A stretch of 62,000 nt of DNA from Phoronis australis (Eukaryota > Phoronida > Phoronidae): positions 1-62,000 of the forward strand of contig NMRA01000785.1 of NCBI GenBank assembly GCA_002633005.1, written 5' to 3'. A program made the translations under genes and the position numbers. Position 1 is the first letter of the stretch, and every line of letters begins with the position of its first letter. Shown piece after piece: positions 12,455 to 23,724 of the stretch. Under the pieces are notes generated by a model. That model saw nothing but the letters and a program-made list of their open reading frames with translations. It had not been told where the DNA came from and searched no databases.

Positions 12455-12605
12455 GATATNATCGTTTGGTCCACGATGAGGTCCCACACTCTCGTTCGGC
12501 GCACGAAGCGATGCCACTTCTGCGTAACTTTGGTGTCCTTCGGAACACCGAGACGTTCTCTGCCTGGCTGCTGTTGCTGCAGCCTCTGGAAACACATCTT
12601 TTGAT
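12455..12605 (-). pseudogene. Decayed THAP domain, minus strand
   Basis: Read on the minus strand, Cys-X4-Cys (CVSRGC, 12579-12596) is followed by SNSSQAENVSVF. After one frameshift it continues VPKDTKVTQKWHRFVRRT, carrying the Pro and Trp of the THAP C2CH zinc-finger fold. The sequence then runs into the unresolved base at 12460, and the C-terminal Cys-X2-His is not found. THAP domains are DNA-binding modules of P-element-type transposases and of host proteins derived from them. The frameshift and truncation indicate a pseudogene or a damaged assembly join. Confidence 0.6.
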
Positions 12606-13373
12606 CCCTCTACGAACCTTCTCGACGCTACATGTACTTTGCTTTCGCTTCACTCTATACACTTTGTCTCTGATCCGAACAGTATGTCGAACGACTTGGG
12701 TTCAACCCATGACGTTGTACATAATTATTATTTTTTTTAATTTTTGCGTGTTTCTTTATGAGCTGTACACTAAAGGCACTGAAATCAAGTAAGATATAAT
12801 AATAAAATTTGTTTTGAGGTACTAGGGTCATGTTGTGTACACTTTAAAGCAGAATCTGAGTTGAAGCATTCCCTAATATTGACACTTGAATGTCATTTCT
12901 GTTTTATGCTAATAAAATGGAAAGTTCATAGACTTTGTAGTTGAGGCACAATATCTAGTTAATATGATACAATACAAGGCAACGTGCATAGTATATGCAT
13001 ATACAACTACATATTACACAGGTGCTTGCCAATGCTGCCCCCCAGGGTGTTTATGATGGATCTGATTATTTAGAGAACGATAACATCAGCACCCTTGGGG
13101 CAAAGTAATTAACTAAAATTGTATGGTGTCTTTGATAATTGAGGCAGATTTTGAGGTACGCATTCCGGTAAAGTTGCCTCAATGTCGAACGTTAAATGTG
13201 TCAACATATCATTTTTTTCACGCTTAAGGTCCAAGTATGTTGAATTGTAAGAATATCCTCAAGGTATTGCTATTTGGATGTATTTTATTCCAATTATCGT
13301 AAAAATGTATCTTTGGTTCTCTTAAAAAAGCGAAAATAAAAAAAAAATCCGCGAGAAGTTGACCTTTGGTACC

Positions 13374-13398
13374 GTGACATGGTGTTGGGGAACACAAA
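13374..13398 (+). repeat. Second copy of the 25-bp motif at 10468
   Basis: One mismatch to 10468-10492; lies about 110 bp upstream of the THAP relic. Confidence 0.7.
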
Positions 13399-13489
13399 CT
13401 TGATCACTTCCCACAATGCAGTTCACCGTCATATCACGGTACAAGACGAACAATGACCGTTCAATCTTAGCGTGTTTTAGCAATTGTGC

Positions 13490-13732
13490 ATTGGTGTGTG
13501 TGTGTGCGCTAACTGTTCGAACACCAGCCAGGTGGAAGGCGTGAGCTCCTTTAAGTTCCCAAGAGAAAAGCATCTGACAGCGAAATGGCACGTTTTCGTG
13601 TGCACTGCTTAACTTTGGAAAATGACTGTCGAGTCAGCCATCTGTCAGAGCCGAAATATGCTCAGATCATTTTGAGGACGGCTGCTTCGACGACAGACAC
13701 ATCATGAAGGTTGAAACTGGTCTAGCAAAAAG
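13490..13732 (+). pseudogene. Decayed THAP-domain exon, plus strand
   Basis: Starts Cys-Ala-Asn-Cys (13505-13516), then SNTSQVEGVSSFKFPREKHL and TAKWHVFVC, the N-terminal half of a THAP C2CH finger with its Pro and Trp. An in-frame TAA occurs at 13610-13612. In another frame the C-terminal half follows: CSDHFEDGCFDDRHIMK, the Cys-X2-His-Phe and Cys-Phe pattern of the fold. It ends at a strong donor (ag|gtaagt, 13733). Both halves and the splice site survive, so the decay is modest. The similarity of its SNxSQxExVS segment to the minus-strand THAP at 12.5 kb suggests related copies. Confidence 0.65.
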
Positions 13733-14196
13733 GTAAGTTACCTTGATAATTTTGATGCCTAAGAATTCATGACGCTTTTGCATTGCCTGAACAATAACGA
13801 TATTTTTTCATAAAAATTATAGTTCTCGAGTGTTTAAAAGTCCGTAGTTTTTCTGTGAATGATCTAGTTAGAAATGGATAAAACTAAAATCCACTGCAAA
13901 GAAAGTTGATCTCAAAAGATGCATGTGTTTTGAAAAGAATGCAAACTATCAATAAAGTAAAACACGATTGTAACCGAATTCCAAAGTTTTGATTATTAAA
14001 GTTTTCTGCTTAAAAAAGAATTAAAATCTAGATTTGGTTTTTGCATGAAGGTAATAAAAGTAGGCGAAAACTTGTCATTAGATATCGCTGTGTTTAACTT
14101 TAACAATGGACTACACTTGATTGAAAATGTTTTTTTTTTTACTTTTGAACTGCAGTGAAAAAAAAACGGGCGCACCACTGTGGACTTTTTGTTTCT

Positions 14197-14262
14197 TGCA
14201 GGCGGACCTTTTGTCCACTTCGCCAAATGGGGGGCTCGTTTGAGGCCCCGAGCCCCACTGGG
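14197..14262. repeat. Dispersed repeat, copy 1
   Basis: A ~65-bp block containing cacttcgccaaatgggg flanked by ggacctttt and gagccccac recurs at 42716-42780. It matches across most of its length with small indels. No family recognised. Confidence 0.7.
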
Positions 14263-14478
14263 TGCTCGCATGTTAGTCACATGTAAGGCCTGGTCACGAT
14301 AGTCCTAGCAATCTTAGATAAAGTATTTTCAAACTTTATCTTAATTTTATGTTGTTTGTAACTGTTTTTATTTGTTTGGTTACTAGTCTTTCGTGTTTTA
14401 CTTCAACCGACTACACCCCGGCCATCCCGCGATCGGGAAAGACCAGAAAGCGATCGAGGACGACACTTTGCAACAAAA

Positions 14479-16219
14479 ATGGCAGACGACATTGATGCAC
14501 CCGGTGAGTTTTAGTGTCATTCTCTTCTTTAATAGTCGCTACTTTGGTACGAATGCGACACAAAGAAAAGCGTCATGGCTAAGCCTTTGTTGCCGATCTA
14601 AAATGATGCTTGGCTTTTGCTTATTTTATCAAATAAAGGGCCCAGAAAGCAATGGCTTCCGATAAAATGCCTTGTGCGTCCTTAAGTCGACAAGTTTTAC
14701 TTATTATTAGGAGTTCCAGGGTTCTAAAGGAAATGTAACGTTTAGAGCTTAATTGCCCCAGGCGACACCTTTCGAAGTTGTTTTGTGAAACAATTCGAGA
14801 TATTTACCATTACAAGCTGGTCCTTTTGTGAGACGGCGACCGAGAACGAAATCGTTACTTTTATATTGCAATCGTGAACGCAAAAAGCGATTGTGAACGC
14901 AGATTCATTTTTTTTTTCTCTGCCTTGGCCTGAATACTCATTCAAGTTACCGTGCTATGTCAGTTTTACATTTAATTCGTACCCTGAAACAGGCGCCATG
15001 TGGGTTGATTGTTTGTGATACTTCACTGTTTTTCATGATTTTTGTGAGATTTAAGCGGACAAGTATAACTGAAATGCTTTTGATATTTTTCAGGTGAACT
15101 TCTGCCACAAGATGAGTTTTTAGCTTCTTAAGGCCAACATGTACATGTACGCCTTCGAAGAGGAGAACTAGACAGTGTGTGTGACAAAGGACTATATCTG
15201 GCTTATGGAGCTTCGTTTAGTAAAAAAGCAACACTGCTTGACCACATGGCAACGAAGCATTGTTACACGACTGCAACCAAGACGTTCACCTGCCCAGTGA
15301 CGGACTGTGGGAAAGTGTTCGTGAGACAAAGTTTCAAGATCACATGAGCCAGCACGCAAATTACAAAGCATTTTCGTGTGTACCATGAGGCAAGACGTTT
15401 TTCAACAGGTACAAGAAATCAAAAAATGAAGCATTGTGCTCAATTCTTCCTTCTCCGCGATAACGAAATAGCATTGTACAAATCAAGATGTGGCCTTTTC
15501 CTCAACTCTGACAAGTTCAGGCACAACTTTAGTAATGTCTCTCTAAATTGTAAATGTGGTGACCATCAATCTTATCCTCATATTTTCTACAAATTTCCCC
15601 TCATCGAATACCAGAGAAACTCACTCTTTCGTGCACTCAATGAAAACCAATCAATTGTTAACGCTCTCAATTCTTGTAATAATATCCCTACTAGAGTTAC
15701 ATTATTATTGAATGGTAGTCCTAACCTTGACCTCTTTCTCAACGAATTCCTCCTAAGCAACGTTAGTAAATTGTTATGTGCCGTTTATCAATATTGTTGC
15801 ATCTGATTTCCATACATGAATCTGTACATATTTTTGTTTTCATGTATTTGTAATAGCATACCTAAGTATTGGAATACTTATATTAGATACTACTTCATTG
15901 TATATGCCTATAAGTATATTAGTTTCATTTATGAATTGATTACAACCTAGATATAATGCTTCGCGATTTCTGGGTTTGTTATTATTTCTTTGCATGTTCT
16001 GTGTATTCTTCAATAAATATATATCACTTTAAAAAAAACATTGTGCTCAGGAGACAAGGCAATTCAGTGTAGTACCTGCAATCAATATTTCACAGAGAAA
16101 GTGAGCTAAAGCGACACATCGTGTCACAACATGATGTCACTGCATTCTGTTGTGAATGCGGCAAGTCGTACAAGCATTATGCCTCCCTCTGCAGGCATAA
16201 AAAGCAGAACCTTCATTAA
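14479..16219 (+). pseudogene. C2H2 zinc-finger gene, decayed and split by a LINE
   Basis: Exon 1 (14479-14503) encodes MADDIDAP and ends at gtgagt. Exon 2 starts at 15094 after tttttcag, in phase, adding ELLPQDEFLAS before a stop near 15130. Finger relics follow: KKATLLDHMATKH (first cysteines lost), CPVTDCGKVFVRQ with a frameshift before DHMSQH (near 15290-15350), and a finger whose second Cys codon has become TGA (near 15385). Beyond the LINE lie CSTCNQYFTEK plus ELKRHIVSQH with one base lost, and a sound last finger CCECGKSYKHYASLCRH ending at TAA 16217-16219. Removing the LINE leaves the frame continuous across the target site. The family subtype is not identified. It probably bound nucleic acid before decay. 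Confidence 0.8.
15443..16038 (+). mobile_element. 5'-truncated LINE insertion with 11-bp target-site duplication
   Basis: The body encodes the C-terminal end of a LINE reverse transcriptase ORF, including the Cys-rich segment LNCKCGDHQSYPHIFYKFPL typical of the zinc-binding tail after the RT domain. A stop at 15804-15806 precedes a 3' UTR ending ataaatatatatcactttaaaaaaaa. The 11-base cattgtgctca occurs on both sides (15432-15442 and 16039-16049), so both insertion boundaries are known to the base. It interrupts the zinc-finger array. The open 3' ORF suggests a fairly young copy. Confidence 0.9.
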
Positions 16220-16849
16220 GTCCAGTAGTGAAATTTGTTAAGTTTTTATTCAGATTAAAAGAGTTTATGGTTGGCAATTGCCAGATGTGATATTTTGAAC
16301 TTTTTTCTAAAGTTTGTACATTTGTGTTATTTTAACTATCTTTAAGAGAACCAGTGTATTTTTGTAGTGTTTAGGTAGATTTAAATGACCATACTAAGTG
16401 CCATTGGCTATTGTTATTACCATAAGATTTTTAAAAGAAAATATGTGTCTATAATAAGTGCAATGTATTCCAAAAATACCTCGTGGGAAACGTACAATGA
16501 CTTTGTAATGTTGATTTCCCAGAGCGATATTTTATATATTTTTGCATGACCATTTTGAGATACATGTAGGTGTGATTAAAAGATTACTATTATTAAGGAA
16601 TCTGCTTTCATATTGTTGATTTCCAGTGTATTCACTATAGTGTGTCTTGAAATGACTTAAAGACAACACCGCCACTACCTTTTAAGAAAATCACAACAGA
16701 CTACATGTATGTATATTACAACTCCTCTCACTCTTTTTCAATGTCCTATGAACTGAAATAGCACGGTGAACTCAGGACCAAGAACACAAACACATACAAG
16801 CCACAAGGATGTAGCAAGTCAGTCTGTTCATCTCTGAATGGATGTTAGC
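16220..16849. other. No gene recognised
   Basis: AT-rich sequence downstream of the zinc-finger pseudogene; nothing codable was seen. Confidence 0.5.
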
Positions 16850-17095
16850 AGTAAACCATCAAACAAAATCAGAGCACTATTATCACCACAATACTTTTGG
16901 ATACACAACTTCCGACAAATTTTGAAATCCGAGTCGTTTATGTGCAGGTATCTTCGAGTCATCTCGCGAATGGTGTCGCCGCACTCCCGGCTTTATCACC
17001 ATGGGTGGACTCGCTTGGCAACACTTTCCGTCCTTTCCGAAGATGCTTCTTGCGATCCCTTTACTCTGAATCAAAGTAATGGTCACTGAAAAAAG
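16850..17095 (-). pseudogene. Possible decayed exon with a Cys-rich segment
   Basis: On the minus strand a good acceptor (ccttttttcag) precedes a stretch that, with one frameshift, reads GRKVLPSESTHGDKAG and then ECGDTIREMTRRYLHINDSD followed by FKICRKLCIQKY. The CxxD...C...C layout could be a small zinc-binding module. No family is recognised. It lies 1.2 kb beyond the 3' end of the YqaJ-type pseudogene on the same strand, but there is no evidence that the two belong together. Confidence 0.3.
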
Positions 17096-17617
17096 GAATC
17101 TTGAATTTTGTATCGCATGTCGTCTGCTGAAGAGAATGAAAGGGTTACGACCTTGTGAGGTCTCAAAATTTAATGAATTATTAATCCACCGTTGAGGCTT
17201 TCGACGCTAGCCAATGTTTTCAAAGTAGTGGAAATACCGTAATATCACGCATAAGCGCTTGGATGTTCATTTATTTGAGGGTATTTTTGACACGGCGCTC
17301 ATGAAGACCTTGCTTATTTGACAATGCAACGATTCGATTATTTTTTAAAACAATGACACTTTACGTGCCTTTATCAGCACTAATACGCGACATTATGATA
17401 ATGAATAGATGAAGGAAGACGAAAAGAAGAGAAAGTTGACTACAGAAAAAGTAATGTATACAAGAAAACGATTACAGTTAACGTGTATCACATAACACTA
17501 ACCTTGGAAATAACAGACTAGAAACTAATGCAGTGTGAATGCCTTACGTTTGGTCGCGAAAACATTGTTGGGTTTCATCGGACTCACACTGTCTCACAAG
17601 ATCCACTACGGCTCGTG

Positions 17618-17858
17618 TGGTTGACATATACATGTACATATACAGTGTACATGTATATATACATGTACATGTAGATGTACATGTATATGTACATGTAGAT
17701 GTACATGTATATACATATACATATACATGTACATATACATGTACATATAGATGTACATGCATATACATATACATATACATGTACATATATATGTACATAT
17801 ACATGTACATATAGATGTACATGTACATGTATATAGATGTACATGTACATGTACAAAT
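17618..17858. repeat. Hexanucleotide-like microsatellite (TGTACA/TATACA)n
   Basis: About 240 bases of alternating palindromic units such as acatgtac, atatac and tagatgtac. It is self-complementary throughout and could extrude hairpins or cruciforms. The ORFs across it are artefacts of the repeat. Confidence 0.97.
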
Positions 17859-18309
17859 AGAATGATCTGAAACCAAGTAGGGCGTTTTATAGGAGATGAA
17901 ACATATACACGAGAATACTTTTGAAATAATTCAAACCCTTACTAGCACCTCTTACAAAATCCAACAAGCTAGTTGATTTAAATTTATACCATTTCTTACA
18001 GTTCGACTACGTACTAACTATTTTGATTATACATATGAGCTCCTGTGTGAAAATAAATTAATGCTTAGATGACCTAAAAACTTTTTCCCGTCACTGCTCA
18101 GAGCATACAATGTAGGTATGTGAAACATTCTTTCATTTTTTATTCATCGAGTGTTTTCATTTTTGCTGCCACAATATTTTCAAAAATTTAACTAAAAACA
18201 ATACTTGCGTCAGATATCAAACATAAAGAGTTGATACGTCCACGTATTTTACAGTCGGTCTTGGGTAGGAAACTCGCTTGATTCTAATTTATGATTACCT
18301 GCTTGGGTC
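17859..18309. other. No gene recognised
   Basis: AT-rich spacer between the microsatellite and the 3' end of the minus-strand pseudogene. Confidence 0.5.
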
Positions 18310-21300
18310 AATTCTGCAGTTGTCTAAATCTGCAACTGCTGTCACCATGAGGAATGGAGTCTAGTTTTGGTGTCCCTTGTCCAGTGAAGTCCATATCTCG
18401 GAATGTTGGAAAGAAGTTTTCCACCTGCTGAGAACCTATTGTACTAACATTATATGTTTGATTTCAGCAGAAAGGGAAAATTTGCATTTTCCTTTCCAAG
18501 TGTACCAACAATGCCTCGAAGGTCTGTATCGGTATGCCTCTGATATATCGGGTTAGTGGCGGAAACGTGTTCACTGCAAATTCTTCTAAAAGCCATTTTC
18601 TAAGGCCAAGCCTTCGGATGCATCTTTCAGCAGCAGGTATGGCCGGCTCGTCCTCGGCATCAAACCAGTTTCGTATTAAATCACAAAATTATTTCTTGCC
18701 AACATATTCGTCAAGCATATTTTTTGAACATCCCTGGAAAATACACGTCTTGCTAAACCTTCATCTTGCTTGTCAACGCAATCCTCAATCACAGCAATAT
18801 TGAGATTGGTTTTACGAGATAGAGCAACATCTTCCAATGCTTTTCGCTTTAAACCAGCAATTCCAGTAGTACGGTTCTGTCCTAATACAGGTCAAAATGT
18901 GGCAGGCGTCGGTGAAGTGGAACCTGTTCTTGCCGTATCGGTCAGTATTCGGACGACAAAACCAATTCTTCATTCTATTTTCACAATCACACAAGAAAAC
19001 ACAAAGTGTGGTAAAATGGTCCAGATTCAATCAACTGTCGTAAAGCTTTATGACGAGAATCTTAGCAAGCTCTTGTTTGATGCACGTTCTAAAACAGAAC
19101 AACACATTTTTCTTAGTGAGGAAACACTTCGACTGCGCTGACGATACTTCCTATTAGAGTGTTTACAGCAAAGTTCAATGTAGACGTGAACAACTGAACT
19201 AGCTCCTTCTTTGAGGGTTTAATGTCGAAACAAACAGCTCAACACTTACAGACACATTTGGAGTTCAAACTTGTGGAATGCCTTATTGCAAGTGGTCTTA
19301 CTTGCGAAAAGACTTTTGAAGTCTTCAACAGTTTTTTGTGAACAATTATGAATGTTTTCTCACATTTCATTTGCTTCCAAAGTATTCAGCATGGATTCAG
19401 ACGTTGCAGTGTCCACAGTGTAACGATCTCCAGAAATTAACAGCTCCACATTTCCATTCTCCTTACTTTCAAGTACATGTTCTGTGTTCACACATATGTT
19501 GTCATCATTGGCACATACTGTGTAGTTGAGATTTTCTTCACTCAATTCCATGTGGTCACCATCTGTTCTCAAAGGCATTTTATCAACACTCGTATCGATC
19601 ACAGAAGTTGTCATGGCCATTACTGTACAAGGCCTCAAAAGCCCCAGAGAGCACGTCAGATGTTACGCCAAAACGTCGTGTAGCATCTGGTTCTTCTTTG
19701 AAAAATCATGGTTCGACAAATTAGTCCTGTCCAAAGAACTCATGCGAAGTTTGCACGTTATTTGTTACTGAGCTTTCACTTATATTTTCAAAAGTATTTA
19801 GAGTTTTGAGAGAGGTGTTTTCAAAGTGTTCCTCCTCAAGGAGTGCGAGGCATGTTGTTTTTACAGATAACAGGTGATATTCAGTTCCATCATACCTGTT
19901 CTGGCAAGTAGCAACAATGGTTGCATTTCTCTGGGATTTTGAGTGCTTTGTGTTTAAATACCCAGTCCGCGGTGAATCTGTCTTGTGCCAGACAGTTAGG
20001 AAACCATTGACATTGTACTCTATATGGACATCTTCGGGAAAACTCTTTACACTTGCTTAACATTTTATTTGGGGACATAGTCGTCTTCTTATCTTGTGAC
20101 ATCACACTTGACCAGTGATCTTTCCGTAATTGCAAGACAGTCAATGGTCCGTTGTCATCACCGAGAACTCCGTACTTGTGCCATTGTCGATCTCTAGACG
20201 TGGCCAGCACGTTAAGATTCCTCGCTTCGCATTCAGAGATAACGTGATTCACACTTCTAAAGGTGGCATTATTCATGCTTGTTCCCTTCATTGCATACGC
20301 TATAGGGTGGGCAACATTTAATCGTTCAGCATGTAGACCAGAATCACGGATGCAGTTGTCCTAGACAACTGATAAGCCCGATTAATCCACTATTTCGTCG
20401 ACACAAGGGAGTTCTGAAAGTCTCTAGCTGTAAAAATTGGCTTGGCGTCATTTGAACTCTGTGGCGATATATAAGCGTAATCACTTTGGACGTCTAGCGA
20501 TGGTTACTTAACAGCAACACATGACAAAAACTCACCGAGAAAGTGGATGTTATTCTCCATAAATGCAGCGATTTGTTCTTGGATGAGCTTTCGACCAGGT
20601 CTGAACTTGGTAGGTAGCTTTGGATTTGGACTGCCATACACTTCTGTCATTTCTTCTCAGCACATTCGCCATAGGTGATGGTCGAAATTAACCATGAAAG
20701 CAGTAAGTGACGTCTCTGACCAGCACGTAAAGAGTAATTTATCACATCTGTAAGCAAGCATCTCAGCGAGTAACTGGACAGCGTAATATTTAGGAATCTT
20801 GTAGTATGCATTAGGATTATAGGACTGGAGTGCTTTGCACTTGTTTTCATACATCGTTATTGGTTCTGCATTATCATTTGTCCTGAGACTGCCAGGCAGA
20901 CTCACTACCATGAATGCTGCTTTGTCGCCGTGAGGTATTTCTTGGTACCCTTCTTCGCAATAGCTCAGTTCTGGAAATAGAAACGGCAACACTTAAGATA
21001 TCATTGTTTCGACTGCGTCCAGTTCGTGTTTAGTTCCATGAAGCATTCTCCGAGTGTTAAGTGCACCGAACGAGGTTTTTCTTTGCCGAGAATTACTTGG
21101 TCAAAATGTTCTGTTTGTCTTTTTAAGGTCTCTAAGCTGAGTGCGCAATTGGCCGTACTCCCACTAACTTCCGCTTCACTGCCAAAAGAAAACTACTCCG
21201 GGGTTCTTTGTTGCATATACCGTGGATCATTCAGTCGACTTATTGAAGTCCGGCTTCACTGAATAAAAGTTGTTATGATAGCTGAACTAAATACTCGGAA

Positions 21301-21515
21301 TAAAGGATTCATTTCCCATTAATGTCAATTCCCAATTATGTGGTCTCTACCGACAGCTGAAGACCTTCTTTAAGATGGGCTCGAATTTCACTGCGCTTTG
21401 TCCTCGTTAAAGGGATGACCGGGAAATACTTGGACTTCATCCAGTCATCTCCGCCGAGTCGCTTGAACTTCTCTTCAGAGCGGATTAGCGTCTGTTCAGC
21501 ATCTTTCGTTGTTTT
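18310..21515 (-). pseudogene. Intronless decayed gene: YqaJ-like nuclease plus large conserved-looking region of unknown function
   Basis: Read from 21515 down, near-continuous coding runs for about 3.2 kb (roughly 1,050 codons) with no intron. In order: KFKRLGGDDWMKSKYFP; NDPRYMQQRTPE, stop, then ALSLETLKRQTEHFDQVILG; a YqaJ-type nuclease domain with MLHGTKHELDAVETM, IPHGDKAAFMVVSLPG, the E-x-K element in MYENKCKAL, and KIPKYYAVQLLAEML; RAYQLSRTTASVILV; AHPIAYAMKGTSMNN and RQWHKYGVLGDDNGPLTVLQ; TDACHILTCIRT; LNIAVIEDCVDKQDEGLARR; RYIRGIPIQTFEALLVHLER; IGSQQVENFFPTFRDMD. Stops lie at 20993-20995, 20657-20659, 20504-20506 and 20390-20392. Frameshifts lie near 21040, 20325 and 19905, with more below 19.8 kb. 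From memory the order matches large multicopy uncharacterised proteins of cnidarians and lancelets; this is unverified. PD-(D/E)xK YqaJ domains are exonucleases used in recombination. Confidence 0.7.
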
Positions 21516-21541
21516 ATTACGATATCATATGAACTTAATCA

Positions 21542-23690
21542 CTGAATTCAATTTATTTATTTATTATTGTGATATTTAAAATGAGGGTGGCCTCTTCAGT
21601 GTTAGCACTGCTTTTCAAGAGGGCCCTCAACAAGAAAAACAGTTATATAATACGATGAAGAAATAAAACAACAATAGTAACAAAGATACACTTAAAACAG
21701 GTAGAGAATTAAGACATTAACTAAGCGACGAATAATGGTAAAAATTTAACTAAGACAGATGAAATGAAATAAATTAAGAGATGACTCTAGACAGTGAGAG
21801 TATTTACCACAATGAAAAAGTGATATGATTAAGACAGGCAGGGTATAAAAGGTTAGGTAAATTACAGCCACTTTTTATTATTTACTTTAAAGGTAGTGAT
21901 TGAATTGGGCCGTTTAATTTCTGGGCTAAGAGAATTCCATATTACAGCAGCTGCATAGAAAAAAGATCTATTGCCCGTCTCGATTTTAATTTTTTTAGAA
22001 GAAACATTGCCAGCAACAGAAGAACGTGAAGAATATACAGCCTGACTGCTATTGAATTTACTGCTGAGATACATGTATGCTGGAGCCAAGCCTTTGATGC
22101 ATCTGTACATGCAACAGGCAGAGAGATATTTATTTCTTTGTCTTACTTTCATAAATCCCAGCTTGGAATACAAGTCGTCAACCCTATTATCCCTAATTCT
22201 AGTACCCAGGATAGCCCTGGCGGCTATATTTTGGATTACTTAGACTTTGCTGAGAAGTATGTCACTGGAGTGCCCCCAAACCGGAAAACAATAATCAATA
22301 TGAGGCTGTATAATACAATGGTAAAGGGTCTTAAGAGTACTGACATTAAGAAATTTACCTAGACGTTTAAGTACACCGATTTTCTTTGATAATTTCTTTG
22401 TGATATGATCTATGTGCATATTAAATTTAAGATTGGGATCTAAAATAGGCCCAAGAACTTAAACTTGTCAACATTCTCGATAAGAGAACCGTTGAAACAA
22501 AGGGATAGTTTTTGCTGTTTTAATTTCTGGTGGGTTCCAAACAGCATCGAATTGGTTTTACTTATGTTAAGAGTGAGTTTATTTTGAATCAGTCAGTCAT
22601 GGATAAGGGCTAGTTCATCGTTGAAAGAAGTTTCGAGTTCTTTTACTGATCCAGCTGTGGACATAACTGCAGTGTCATCAGCGTATAAAACTGGGACACT
22701 GTTGTGGAGGAAAGTCGTTAACAAAAATAGTGAATAATAGAGGGCCCAAAATAGAACCCTGAGGTACCTCCGTGATTACTGTTGAGTAGTCAGAAAGTAT
22801 ACCACCGTATTTGGTGGCCTGTTTACGGTCGTATAAGTAGTTTCTAAACCAATGGAGTTCGTTATCATTAACTCCATATGACTCAAGTTTCTGCAATAGG
22901 ATACCATGGTCCACAGTGTCAAAGGCTTTCTTGAGGTAAAAAAGACAGCACCAGTAAGCCTCCCCTGATCCATATTATTAAAGATAAACTCAGTAGCATG
23001 AATGTTTGTAGTAAGAGTGGAATGCAAGAGGCGGAAACCAGATTGTGCTGCCGAGAGAAGGGAATTTTGCTCCAGGAACTGGAGAAGCTGCTTTTGAACA
23101 CACCTTTCAAGAATTTTGGACACTGCAGAGAGGACCAATATTGGTCTATAATTTTTGCAACTTGACTTTTTGCCATCTTTAAAAACAGGAGTAACAACTG
23201 CCATCTTCCACTCTCTAGGAACTGTGTCCGTTTTTAAACTTAAATTCATGATATTGGTAAGGGGCTCAGCTATTTGTTGAGACGCCAGTTTTAATAGTTT
23301 GGCATCAATGCTATCGATGCCACTGGCACTACTAGAGTTCAGAGCTTTTATTTGTTCTCGGACGTAGTCAACTTTAATGTCTTGTAACTTAAATGATATT
23401 CCCTCTTGTATCATGGGCAGGAGCTCAATAGTTGACATACTGAAATTCTCATCAAGTTTTTGGCCAATGCCAGTAAAAAAGTCATTAAATGTATTTGCTA
23501 TTTACTTTGTCCGAAACAACACCGTTTCCAATTTAGAAATTCATTTGCGGCAGACTTAGACTTGTTAGGTAAAATTAATTTTATGATTTTCCAGAGAGTT
23601 TTCCCGTTAGATTTGTTTTCAATAATAACTTGGTCGTAATACTCGGCCTTAGCACGTTTAATTTAATTCTGTACGCATTTCGTTACGTGT
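21542..23690 (-). mobile_element. 5'-truncated LINE (non-LTR retrotransposon), minus strand, decayed
   Basis: Minus-strand reading gives most of a reverse transcriptase: AKAEYYDQVIIENKSNGKTL near 23.63 kb, SASGIDSIDAKLLKLAS, CKNYRPILVLSAVSKILE, a [12 protein letters not shown] block near 22.76 kb, and the catalytic YADD at 22674-22685. The thumb and C-terminal region follow (LYSKLGFMKVRQRNKYLSAC, IWNSLSPEIKR), ending at about 21862. Frameshifts near 22.92 and 22.69 kb and an in-frame stop make it inactive. The 3' UTR carries an imperfect hairpin (21582-21627) and ends in an aataaataaataaatt run at 21547. No endonuclease domain remains. The RT resembles the CR1/L2/Jockey group; the clade is not resolved. 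Confidence 0.9.
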
Positions 23691-23724
23691 ATTTTAAACG
23701 GGCGGTAGGCAAATCCGGCCACCG

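Noticed and set aside
17539-17876. Tyr/Met/His-rich ORFs on both strands
   Set aside because: Translations of the (TGTACA)n microsatellite.
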